Source of the DNA: Marivirga tractuosa DSM 4126
GTDB lineage: Bacteria > Bacteroidota > Bacteroidia > Cytophagales > Cyclobacteriaceae
Assembly (NCBI RefSeq): GCF_000183425.1
Contig: NC_014759.1
Location: 558,001-622,000 of the forward strand
DNA: 64,000 nucleotides
Direction of reading: 5' to 3'
Positions within the stretch are counted from its first letter, which is position 1, and each line of letters opens with the position of its first letter. Position numbers and translations under genes: made by a program. Below the pieces are notes generated by a model. That model searched no databases and was not told where the DNA came from. It was given only the letters and a program-made list of their open reading frames with translations. Below, piece after piece: positions 7,359 through 14,453 of this stretch.

Positions 7359-7583
7359 ATGAAGGAATCCCCGTTAAATATATTGAACACCCCTTTAGAG
7401 GAACTGCAAATGAGTAGTGAACTCTTAAGGTTTGCAGAAGCTCACAAACTCCATTCACTATCGGACATGATTTCAATAGGCACCAGAAATCTCGAAGGAT
7501 TACCTGGCTTTAATAAGAGACTACTATTTGAATATCTTCAATTACTTGAAAAGCATGGACTGGATGAATTTATGGAAAGTTGA
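7359..7583 (+). CDS. Small RpoA C-terminal-domain-like helix-hairpin-helix protein
   Basis: This 74-residue protein has the rhythm of an RNA polymerase alpha C-terminal domain: LNTPLEELQMSSELLRFA (10-27), then LHSLSDMISI, then NLEGLPGFNKRLLFEYLQLL with the GLPGFNKR turn in place of the usual helix-hairpin-helix. No other domain is present. Alpha-CTDs bind UP elements and activators, so this could be a DNA-binding or polymerase-directed factor of the element. It is transcribed towards the integrase end, opposite to the xis-rep operon, and its leader may include the large dyad at 7199-7310. The function is inferred. Confidence 0.65.
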   Translation: MKESPLNILNTPLEELQMSSELLRFAEAHKLHSLSDMISIGTRNLEGLPGFNKRLLFEYLQLLEKHGLDEFMES

Positions 7584-7599
7584 CAGCCCCATCCTGAAT

Positions 7600-7618
7600 C
7601 CTTCCCCAAAAGGGAAGG
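7600..7618. terminator. Bidirectional terminator-like hairpin
   Basis: CCTTCCC (7600-7606) pairs with GGGAAGG (7612-7618) around a CAAAA loop, followed by ATTTTATAAT. It separates the convergent genes ending at 7583 and 7624. Confidence 0.55.
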
Positions 7619-7623
7619 GAATT

Positions 7624-8832
7624 TTATAATTTAGTTTTATCAACCTCGGCATTACTTATCAAATCACTCATTACGTCTTGGACATGCTCAATAGTGGAAT
7701 GCTCAGCCATGTAGAATTTGTTTTTTAAGCTTGCTTTGGAAATTTGTTTTTGGTTTACAGTTGAGAAATTTTTGGTAATGAAATCTAGTAAATCTTCCGT
7801 TGAGGAGGCATTGATAAGTTTTGATTTCACCAATAATTTCATGGAATAGGCTAGTTGAGCTACTGAAAGTTCACAATGGATTTTATCAGATTTGCTTATT
7901 TGTCGGTCTGCATTATTATCATTGAAATCAAAATGTATTTCTATTTGTTTTTGCTTTGTAAAATATTCAATTTCTTCAGTTATCCATTTTATTAATTGAT
8001 CCTTGATACTTTCTGCTCTAGGGATATATTCAAAATCGGGCTTGACTTGACATTGGTTGAGCAACTTTTTGAAAAGTTGAAGACATCCCAATTGTTTCTG
8101 GATTGTGGGCTTTGTTTGATAATGTGCTGTGATTTTTTTTGCTACATAATTGTAGAAGGGATAGGTATTAAAATTGATATAGATCAATGAAAGTATCAGT
8201 TCCCTTTCCATTTTTATCCCAGAAACCTCAGTATTCAATGTGTTTTTAATCTCCCTTAGATAGGATTTGCAATAAATTAATTCCTTAAATGTTGTGCCTT
8301 TAGGCGCAATTAGAAAATTTTCTAAAGGCATCATTAAAACGGTGATAAACGACTTATCAATATTTTTACTATTGCAAACTTGTTGAAAATCCTGAATTTG
8401 TTGAGATACAAAAGCTTTCGAATTGTAGAAGTAAGCTGATGGAATGATTTCACTCTCAGCAAAATATTTAGAGAAGTGTTTTTCTATAAATGTTAGCAAA
8501 TCCATCAAAGTATTCAATAGCAAAACTTTAAATCGAAGCAATTGATTATCTCTTTCGATTTCATCTAGTTTAGGGATATCCTTGCCCTCAATTTTTTTGG
8601 TAAGATCATTTGATAGGAAAATGAGTTTACTTTGATAAGTCTGTATGATTCTTTCTACTACCTTTTCTTTCAAGTCACTAAAAACTAGTTTCATTAGAGC
8701 TTTTTTAATCCTTTGTTCCTCCTTCGGAATAGCTCTTAATAAATCTGAAATTTCTGTAGTATTAAAATTTAGGTTGTTGTTTTTCAATTTGTTTGAGACA
8801 AAGTCTTCAAACATTTCAAGTTCATATTTCAC
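7624..8832 (-). CDS. RteC-like element protein (tentative)
   Basis: This 402-residue, mostly helical soluble protein carries no catalytic motif I recognise. The C-terminal 90 residues (SVAQLAYSMKLLVKSKLI, then LLDFITKNFSTVN and SLKNKFYMAEHSTIEHVQDVM) follow the pattern of RteC, the protein of CTnDOT-type elements that controls excision genes. The N-terminal 200 residues resemble RteC less clearly, and the protein is longer than classical RteC. It reads from a GTG at 8830-8832; an internal ATG seven codons in is an alternative. Its place beside the integrase supports a role in control of excision. The 220 bp between it and the integrase show no other gene. Confidence 0.55.
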   Translation of the reverse strand: MKYELEMFEDFVSNKLKNNNLNFNTTEISDLLRAIPKEEQRIKKALMKLVFSDLKEKVVERIIQTYQSKLIFLSNDLTKKIEGKDIPKLDEIERDNQLLRFKVLLLNTLMDLLTFIEKHFSKYFAESEIIPSAYFYNSKAFVSQQIQDFQQVCNSKNIDKSFITVLMMPLENFLIAPKGTTFKELIYCKSYLREIKNTLNTEVSGIKMERELILSLIYINFNTYPFYNYVAKKITAHYQTKPTIQKQLGCLQLFKKLLNQCQVKPDFEYIPRAESIKDQLIKWITEEIEYFTKQKQIEIHFDFNDNNADRQISKSDKIHCELSVAQLAYSMKLLVKSKLINASSTEDLLDFITKNFSTVNQKQISKASLKNKFYMAEHSTIEHVQDVMSDLISNAEVDKTKL

Positions 8833-9046
8833 TTTAAGCCTAAGGTTTCAGTTTTTAAATTTAAAAAAGCACTCTAATTACTGGGGAGTATTGGTTCAAT
8901 TTGGCTAAAATATTTTTTGTTTTTAATTGATTTAAAATGGTACTATTTCAACGCAATATTATACAAATGATTATAATTGACAATAAATTAATGTAACTAT
9001 TTAGCTGTATGCACATGCAATATATATTATAGGTTCAATGTGAAGA

Positions 9047-9068
9047 AAAGGCAGATTAGTCTGCCTTT
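9047..9068 (-). terminator. Integrase terminator
   Basis: AAAGGCAGA (9047-9055) and TCTGCCTTT (9060-9068) form a perfect 9-bp stem with a TTAG loop; on the minus strand it runs into TTTTCTTC. The integrase stop codon (9056-9058) lies in the loop. Confidence 0.7.
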
Positions 9069-10309
9069 CTCATCTGTTCTGAGCTTGAAAGCTTTTCCTT
9101 GAGTGCTGCCATGTCAGTACCGATTTTATTCTCTACTACCTTGGCATAGATTTGAGTGGTTGATAATTTGGTATGACCTAACATTTTGCTAACTGTTTCC
9201 ATTGGGACACCATTAGTTAAAGTAACTGTAGTAGCGAATGTATGCCTTGCAATGTGAAATGTTAGCTGCTTTTTGATTCCGCAAAGGTCTGCTATTTCCT
9301 TTAAATAGGCGTTTGTTTTTTGGTTGGAAACCACTGGTAATAATTGGTTTTCTTTAGCCTTGGGATGATCTTCGTATTTTTCGATCAATTCAAGTGCTTT
9401 TGGTAACAAAGGGACTGAAAAGGGGGTGGAGGTTTTCTGACGTTTATATTGGATCCATTTTTCGCCATTAATTCCAATTACAATATGATCTTTGCTTAAA
9501 TTGAATAGGTCAATATAAGAAAGCCCTGTATAGCAGCTGAAAATAAATATATCCCTGATTTGTTCTAGTCTGGCAATGTCTAATTCCTTTACCTCAATTG
9601 CTGACAGTTCTTCTACTGTTAGATAAGTTCTAGTAGATTTTTCATAAGAGATATGATACTTCTTAAAAGGGGTATCGGTTATCCAGTCCATTTTGTAAGC
9701 ATAATTCAACACTTTTCTAAACCGGCACATGTGTTTCATTATCCCATTATGACCTATTGGTTTTTGATGGTCTTTTGGTTTCCATGCTCTCAAAAACGCT
9801 TCGAAATCAAGTAGAAACTTATAATCTACTTTTTCAATGGCTATATCTGAAAGGTTCTTTTTTGTACTTAAGAACCTTTCAAAGTAGCGCTCAGTCACTT
9901 TATAGTGCTGTAAGGTTCCTGTTGAGAAATTATGGATGTTTTGATCATAGTGATACTTTGAGGCTGACAGAAGTGTAATTTGCTGTTCTTCCTCGAGGTT
10001 GAATAGTTTGTTTCGGATAATTTCTGCTGAGATCAATTCTTCATCAAGGATTAAATCTTCAAAGATCTTATGAACCTTATTTAATAATTGATCAAGAAAA
10101 CGGTTGAGTTGCTTTACATCTTGTGCTGTTCCGTTTAATCTCTGCCTTTTTGAATTCCATTTTTTGAATTCTACTTTCTTACTCAGGGAGGATTCTACTT
10201 TTGAATTTCCTGTAGAAATTCTTAAATACAAAGGAGCTAAGCCGTTTTTGATTCGGTGTTTCTTTACGTAAAGTAAAGTGGTTAATGAATAGTTTTTTGA
10301 ATTGCTCAT
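9056..10309 (-). CDS. Tyrosine recombinase / integrase, IntDOT-like
   Basis: This 417-residue site-specific recombinase has an N-terminal arm-binding region (1-110), a SAM-like core-binding domain (about 115-215) and a catalytic domain (about 228-400). The box II residues are present: HIAR with His352 and Arg355, His379 in LGHTKLS, and the nucleophile Tyr388. The first catalytic arginine is replaced by Ser264 in CYTGLSYID, as is known for IntDOT of the Bacteroides element CTnDOT. The gene points away from the adjacent tRNA-Arg, and the 240 bp between them hold inverted and direct repeats that may be arm-type or regulatory sites. It most likely integrates and excises the element at the tRNA 3' end. 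Confidence 0.93.
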   Translation of the reverse strand: MSNSKNYSLTTLLYVKKHRIKNGLAPLYLRISTGNSKVESSLSKKVEFKKWNSKRQRLNGTAQDVKQLNRFLDQLLNKVHKIFEDLILDEELISAEIIRNKLFNLEEEQQITLLSASKYHYDQNIHNFSTGTLQHYKVTERYFERFLSTKKNLSDIAIEKVDYKFLLDFEAFLRAWKPKDHQKPIGHNGIMKHMCRFRKVLNYAYKMDWITDTPFKKYHISYEKSTRTYLTVEELSAIEVKELDIARLEQIRDIFIFSCYTGLSYIDLFNLSKDHIVIGINGEKWIQYKRQKTSTPFSVPLLPKALELIEKYEDHPKAKENQLLPVVSNQKTNAYLKEIADLCGIKKQLTFHIARHTFATTVTLTNGVPMETVSKMLGHTKLSTTQIYAKVVENKIGTDMAALKEKLSSSEQMRKAD

Positions 10310-10377
10310 GATTGAAACTGTTTAGATTAACTATACAGCATGAGCAGAAATATGACACAACAGACAACAATGCAAAT

Positions 10378-10397
10378 CTGGTAATTATGGTTACCAG
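10378..10397. promoter_or_regulatory. Dyad upstream of the integrase
   Basis: CTGGTAA (10378-10384) and TTACCAG (10391-10397) are perfect inverted repeats with a 6-bp spacer, about 70 bp upstream of the integrase start. It may be an operator or a recombination-protein site. Confidence 0.5.
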
Positions 10398-10402
10398 AAT
10401 TA

Positions 10403-10446
10403 GTGTCCAAAAATATACATTTTCAAAATGGACACCAAATGGACAC
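10403..10446. repeat. Three TGGACAC repeats beside the integrase
   Basis: TGGACAC occurs as direct copies at 10429-10435 and 10440-10446, spaced 11 bp (about one helical turn), and as an inverted copy at 10403-10409. Their place between the integrase gene and the tRNA attachment site suits arm-type binding sites for the integrase or an excisionase. Confidence 0.6.
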
Positions 10447-10491
10447 TTTTTAATTGTATTAGTTTGATATCCTTTGAATAAAGGAACATAA

Positions 10492-10525
10492 AAAAAGCCT
10501 TAAACAGTTAAATTTAAGGCTTTTT
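10492..10525 (-). terminator. tRNA-Arg terminator
   Basis: AAAAAGCCTTAAA (10492-10504) and TTTAAGGCTTTTT (10513-10525) form a perfect 13-bp stem-loop, 23 bases past the 3' end of the tRNA on its own strand. If the element is inserted at the tRNA end, this terminator is carried by the element. Confidence 0.75.
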
Positions 10526-10547
10526 GAAGCTAATTAAATTAGCTAAG

Positions 10548-10621
10548 TGATCCGTTCAGGATTCGAACCTGAGACCTACTGCTTAGAAGGCAGTTGCTCT
10601 ATCCAGCTGAGCTAACGGACC
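10548..10621 (-). tRNA. tRNA-Arg (anticodon TCT)
   Basis: The minus strand folds as a complete cloverleaf: acceptor GGTCCGT with ACGGATC and discriminator A, U8 and A9, D stem GCTC/GAGC, anticodon stem ACTGC/GCAGT with loop CTTCTAA giving anticodon TCT, and T arm CAGGTTCGAATCCTG. The 3' CCA is not encoded. It reads arginine AGA codons. Its 3' end faces the integrase and is the likely attachment site. Confidence 0.95.
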
Positions 10622-10627
10622 TAGACA

Positions 10628-10714
10628 ACCCTTTTATTTGCAGGTTAGGGATAACAACCTGAGGCCTTCCCCACTTTGAAAGTCGGAATGCTCAATCAAC
10701 TTGAGCGAAAGGAC
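10628..10714 (-). pseudogene. Decayed tRNA-like sequence upstream of tRNA-Arg
   Basis: On the minus strand the sequence starts AGTCCTTTCGCTCAAG and keeps an intact D stem (GCTC/GAGC). The anticodon region is centred on CTTTCAAAG with a mismatched stem and no properly placed anticodon. The CAGGTT/AACCTG arm has a 9-base loop instead of the 7-base T loop, and only CCTTT/AAAGG of the acceptor can pair. It is 6 bp upstream of the real tRNA and in the same direction. It looks like a tRNA gene losing function; a tRNA-like leader element is the alternative. Confidence 0.5.
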
Positions 10715-10867
10715 TAAATCTATATCAAAGTTGGGAAAATTAACCGCTTTTCCCTTAAGCGAGTGCAAAGAAAAGCAATTCTATTTTTTTATACAAAGCT
10801 TTTCCTATGAATTATTTTAAAAATATTCCAATATATTGTTTAAGTACTGATAATGAATAAGTTCTAT

Positions 10868-12193
10868 TCACCCGTCAGTTCCCTTACTATTCATGCTCCT
10901 CACCGCTCTTTCTATTCCTGCTGGAGTTAATGGAAACATAGGTATTAGTTGCTTTATAAGCTGAATGGTATAAGTATGCGGCCAATATTTGATAGGTTCT
11001 GGATTTAACCAAACGCATTTCTTGAATTTCTGTGGGATGGCTTTCAAGCTTTCTATACTTAATGAATTGATTTCATAAGGGGCCATGGCGGCATCACCCA
11101 TTATAAAGACTCGATAATCTTTGTTGTGACTTAATAGCTTTTCAATAGAAATGGGTTTCGTTCTTCTTTCATCAGTATAAACCCTATCGTAAATAGTATT
11201 GTGGAAATAATACACTTCCAAGTCGTGGGCGAAGCGCGTTCGCATTTTCCTGAAAAGGTTTTGTACTGAGCGTACATAAGGTGCCATTGAATAACCACCA
11301 TTATCAATCAAAACTATGATTTTCAATTCCTCATTTTTTTCGCTCGACATTTCCGGAATAAACAATCCACCACGCTTTAAACCTGATTTAATGGTTTGAG
11401 GAACATCTAATTTTTCGGTGGCGCTTTCCTCTATAACACCTTTAATGGAAGCTAAAGCCGCATCAATATTATTATCGTTTAAAGTGGAGTCTCGATCAAT
11501 TGGGAAATAATTTTTATCGCCCATTACTTTCTGGGCCATCTTCCCTCCTCCTTGACCGCCAACACGAATACCATTTTTAGCAGCTCCTCCATGTCCATAA
11601 GGAGAAATTCCACCGGTTCCAATCCAGTGACTACCGCCACCATGTCGAGTTTTTTGCTGTTCACGAACCTTTTCCATACGCTCCAGCAATTCTTCCAATG
11701 ACAATTCAGAATAATCAGCCATTTTATCCAGTTTTCGTTCTGCAATCTCATCATCCTCATTAATTGGGTCAGTATCTTGCTGATCTGGATTATCCTTATC
11801 CCATATTTCTTTACCGGAAACCACTTCTTTTATATCATAACTAGTCAAGTGGACTTCATCCAGAAAAGTATTGACCAATTCCTCATCCGTAATATCTCGA
11901 TCTGCTTCTTCCACATAATCGGTTTTCCATTTTTGAAAGGTTTCAGATCGCTTTATGGCATCTTCTAGGGTTTGGCCTGGCTTGATAGGTATATGTAGAA
12001 AATAAGCATAATAAGCTTTTGTGAAAGGCCCCATATCCTCAGAATCCTTCACAATAATACCTTTTAAAACATTGTAAATATCTCCTAAGGTTTTCACCAG
12101 CCCTTTTTGCATAGCTTTTCTGAGTAAAAGCAAAGTGCGGACATCGGCTTTTAAGCCATGTGATCGGAAGTGTTCTGGTAATGTGCTGAGCAT
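10868..12193 (-). CDS. VWA-domain protein, CoxE/ViaA-like partner of MoxR
   Basis: This 441-residue cytoplasmic protein has an alpha-helical N-terminal half, a Gly-rich stretch (185-220, HGGGSHWIGTGG) and a C-terminal von Willebrand A domain (about 290-425). The metal-site motif is atypical: residues 297-302 read DNGGYS where DxSxS is usual, so metal binding may be weak or lost. It follows the MoxR ATPase gene by 6 bp in the same direction. MoxR/VWA pairs act as chaperones that insert cofactors or remodel complexes; the target here is not visible in the window. Confidence 0.8.
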   Translation of the reverse strand: MLSTLPEHFRSHGLKADVRTLLLLRKAMQKGLVKTLGDIYNVLKGIIVKDSEDMGPFTKAYYAYFLHIPIKPGQTLEDAIKRSETFQKWKTDYVEEADRDITDEELVNTFLDEVHLTSYDIKEVVSGKEIWDKDNPDQQDTDPINEDDEIAERKLDKMADYSELSLEELLERMEKVREQQKTRHGGGSHWIGTGGISPYGHGGAAKNGIRVGGQGGGKMAQKVMGDKNYFPIDRDSTLNDNNIDAALASIKGVIEESATEKLDVPQTIKSGLKRGGLFIPEMSSEKNEELKIIVLIDNGGYSMAPYVRSVQNLFRKMRTRFAHDLEVYYFHNTIYDRVYTDERRTKPISIEKLLSHNKDYRVFIMGDAAMAPYEINSLSIESLKAIPQKFKKCVWLNPEPIKYWPHTYTIQLIKQLIPMFPLTPAGIERAVRSMNSKGTDG

Positions 12194-12199
12194 AGTAAA

Positions 12200-13105
12200 T
12201 CAATTCAAATTAGCACCAAAGCTTTCATCTGCACCAATCATTCTGCTGACTCTTTCCATATCAGCTTGAGTTTTGATTAAAGCACCTATTCCTTCCAAAC
12301 CAGCAATTTTCTTTACAGCTTCATTTGGTGCAATTTCACTCATATATTTAAGCCAATTCAGGATTTCCCGAGTTGTTGGTGCTCTTTCCAAACCTAATCT
12401 TCTCAAATGATAAAATACATCTAAAGCCACCCTTACAACTTTCTCGTCCATTTTAGGATGGTGTTTACTAATGATATTATTCATCGTATCCTGATCAGGA
12501 AAGTCGATATAGTGATAAATACATCTGCCTTTAAAAGCGGTTGGCAATTCCTGCTCACGATTAGACGTGATCACGATAGCGGGCATATCTTCTTCTGAAA
12601 CTTCAATTACCTCTCCAGATTCAGGCATAATGAACTTTCTATGACTTAAGGCATACAATAAATCATTTGGGAATTCTCTTGGTGCTTTATCAATTTCGTC
12701 AATCAATAAAACCGAATTAGGTTTGCTGTAAGCCACTGCAGCTGGCCCTTTCACCACATAATCATTTAATGATTCTGGATTTCTATCACCTGTGGTTAAT
12801 TTGCTATCTAAACCTTTTTCTTCTCTTTGAGCATTCAAGATTTCAATTTGAGAGTCACGCAAATATTTAACATGATCAAAGCGAGCCACAAATTGCTCCA
12901 CATTACTTTTTGAACCAACAGGATAGACTTCTAAATCTAATCCTCTATCTTTTGCATAGTGAATGGGTAATTCTGTTTTACCTGTTCCTGGTTCGCCTTC
13001 AATAAGAAGCGGCATTCCTAAAGTTCTTGCCATGTGAAAAGCTTGCGCCAATGCTGGGTCGCATAAATATTTTTCGGATCCTGTCCAATGAGATGTTTCT
13101 GCCAT
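12200..13105 (-). CDS. MoxR-type AAA+ ATPase
   Basis: This 301-residue AAA+ protein shows Walker A GEPGTGKT (37-44), Walker B LLIDEID (133-139), sensor 1 ITSNREQELP and a lid domain with APTTREILNWL. Length and motifs match MoxR ATPases, which assemble as hexamers and remodel partner complexes. It is the first gene of a two-gene operon with the VWA protein. The family name is firm and the substrate unknown. Confidence 0.88.
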   Translation of the reverse strand: MAETSHWTGSEKYLCDPALAQAFHMARTLGMPLLIEGEPGTGKTELPIHYAKDRGLDLEVYPVGSKSNVEQFVARFDHVKYLRDSQIEILNAQREEKGLDSKLTTGDRNPESLNDYVVKGPAAVAYSKPNSVLLIDEIDKAPREFPNDLLYALSHRKFIMPESGEVIEVSEEDMPAIVITSNREQELPTAFKGRCIYHYIDFPDQDTMNNIISKHHPKMDEKVVRVALDVFYHLRRLGLERAPTTREILNWLKYMSEIAPNEAVKKIAGLEGIGALIKTQADMERVSRMIGADESFGANLN

Positions 13106-13226
13106 AATGTTTAAAACTGACTGAAGTGATTATAGTTCCAAAATGAATCGGCAAAATTGAAATTAAATGTTTGGACTTGCAAGTTTGCAGGTGTTGAGGT
13201 GTTGAGGTTTTTATGTGTTTAGGTGG

Positions 13227-14354
13227 CTATTTTTTCAGACCGATTCTTATGAAGCCCAGTTCATCTTCCATGTTTAAATGAAAATGGACTTTGCTATCCT
13301 TTACAAACAAAGGTTCGGCATAATTATCGAATGTCATGATTTCCTTTTCACCGATTAGATCGAGCTCTTGATCATAAACCATCATAGAGACCTCCCAAGT
13401 TGGCTCATCACTACCTTCAGCATATTTTGCTTGATTGGAAAAACGATAAAATTTATTCTTCTTTTCATCAAATAAAAATCGAGTAAAGGATACCTCTTCA
13501 TTCATGTCAAATACCGTTTGAACCACTTCCTCCCGCGATTCAGACCTTTTTTTGTAAATCTTCTCCTTTCCTTCTGGAATTAATCTATGTTCGAATGATT
13601 TATGCGTTAGTTGATCTGATTTGTAAATATATGTACCATTAAAATGGTTATTTGAAATCAGCATGCTATCCCCCAGAAAATCAATGAAAATTTTTGGGTT
13701 CACACTAGTCAAATAAGTTTCATTTCTATGCAACACAATTTTGTAGTTTTCCAGCCTTTGAAATTTAGGCAATGGAATACTTTTCTTTTTTTGTTCCTCT
13801 ATATCCAAAATAAACATCATGGCTTTATATTGATCAAAACCAAAATGTATACCGGCAAGTGCTGTACCTTCATCATTTACATTTACCAGTTCAAAGCTTT
13901 CCAATTCTTGTAAACCATTCTTTATCCATTCTTCTTCAAAAACTACTTTTTTGAATAAATTCCCTTGCACATCATGAATTTTAAATGAGGAATTATCTTC
14001 AAAACCAAATCGATTATTTGGTAAAGATTTGGTTGAAAACAAATAATCCGATTGCAATCCTTTTGGTCCGTCCTTCTCAAAATAGATTTTGTCCTTTAGC
14101 CTATACTTTTCAATATCAATAACTTCTAAAGCATAATTATTTCTGTCCCAATTATAGAATTTGGTTTTATCAGTTGATACAGCAGAATTATTGGTATAGG
14201 CTCCTGCCATCAAAATTTCCTTCCCCGGGTCAACTTGAACCGTATCAATTTCTAATTCAAAGTCATAATAAGCTGATTTGCTTTCTTTGCTTTCTGACGA
14301 TTCGCAAGACCAAAACACCATGCTGGAAATCAGTAACATCAATAGATTCTTCAT
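13227..14354 (-). CDS. DUF4221-type lipoprotein
   Basis: A lipoprotein signal peptide (MKNLLMLLISSMVFWSC, lipobox Cys17) precedes a roughly 355-residue beta-rich domain with repeated segments of the form DxxGN or DxEEQKKKS, suggesting a propeller-like fold. It resembles the DUF4221 lipoproteins common in Cytophagales; the function of that family is not known to me. It is a single gene between the MoxR operon and the histidine kinase. About 120 bp upstream of moxR show no other gene. Confidence 0.65.
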   Translation of the reverse strand: MKNLLMLLISSMVFWSCESSESKESKSAYYDFELEIDTVQVDPGKEILMAGAYTNNSAVSTDKTKFYNWDRNNYALEVIDIEKYRLKDKIYFEKDGPKGLQSDYLFSTKSLPNNRFGFEDNSSFKIHDVQGNLFKKVVFEEEWIKNGLQELESFELVNVNDEGTALAGIHFGFDQYKAMMFILDIEEQKKKSIPLPKFQRLENYKIVLHRNETYLTSVNPKIFIDFLGDSMLISNNHFNGTYIYKSDQLTHKSFEHRLIPEGKEKIYKKRSESREEVVQTVFDMNEEVSFTRFLFDEKKNKFYRFSNQAKYAEGSDEPTWEVSMMVYDQELDLIGEKEIMTFDNYAEPLFVKDSKVHFHLNMEDELGFIRIGLKK

Positions 14355-14453
14355 TGGAATAGATTTAATTTGATCCTTAACGGCTGAAAGAAATGAAAAT
14401 TTGATTTTAATTGCTGAATATATTAATAAAAGGCCATCATTAAAGCTTGAACT

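Larger units (their letters stand above)
1..10548. mobile_element. Integrative element (one end) inserted at tRNA-Arg
   Basis: The region carries an IntDOT-like tyrosine recombinase whose gene starts about 240 bp from the 3' end of a tRNA-Arg. Next to it are an RteC-like protein, an excisionase-like HTH protein, a replisome-organiser/helicase-loader pair and several dense inverted repeats, followed by restriction-modification and nuclease/TIR cargo. Such elements in Bacteroidota commonly use a tRNA 3' end as the attachment site; that this one does is inferred from position. No relaxase or type IV secretion gene is visible, so it may be a mobilizable island or prophage-like satellite, or the transfer genes lie left of position 1. 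No second copy of the tRNA 3' end was found by eye, so the left boundary is probably outside the window. Confidence 0.7.
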
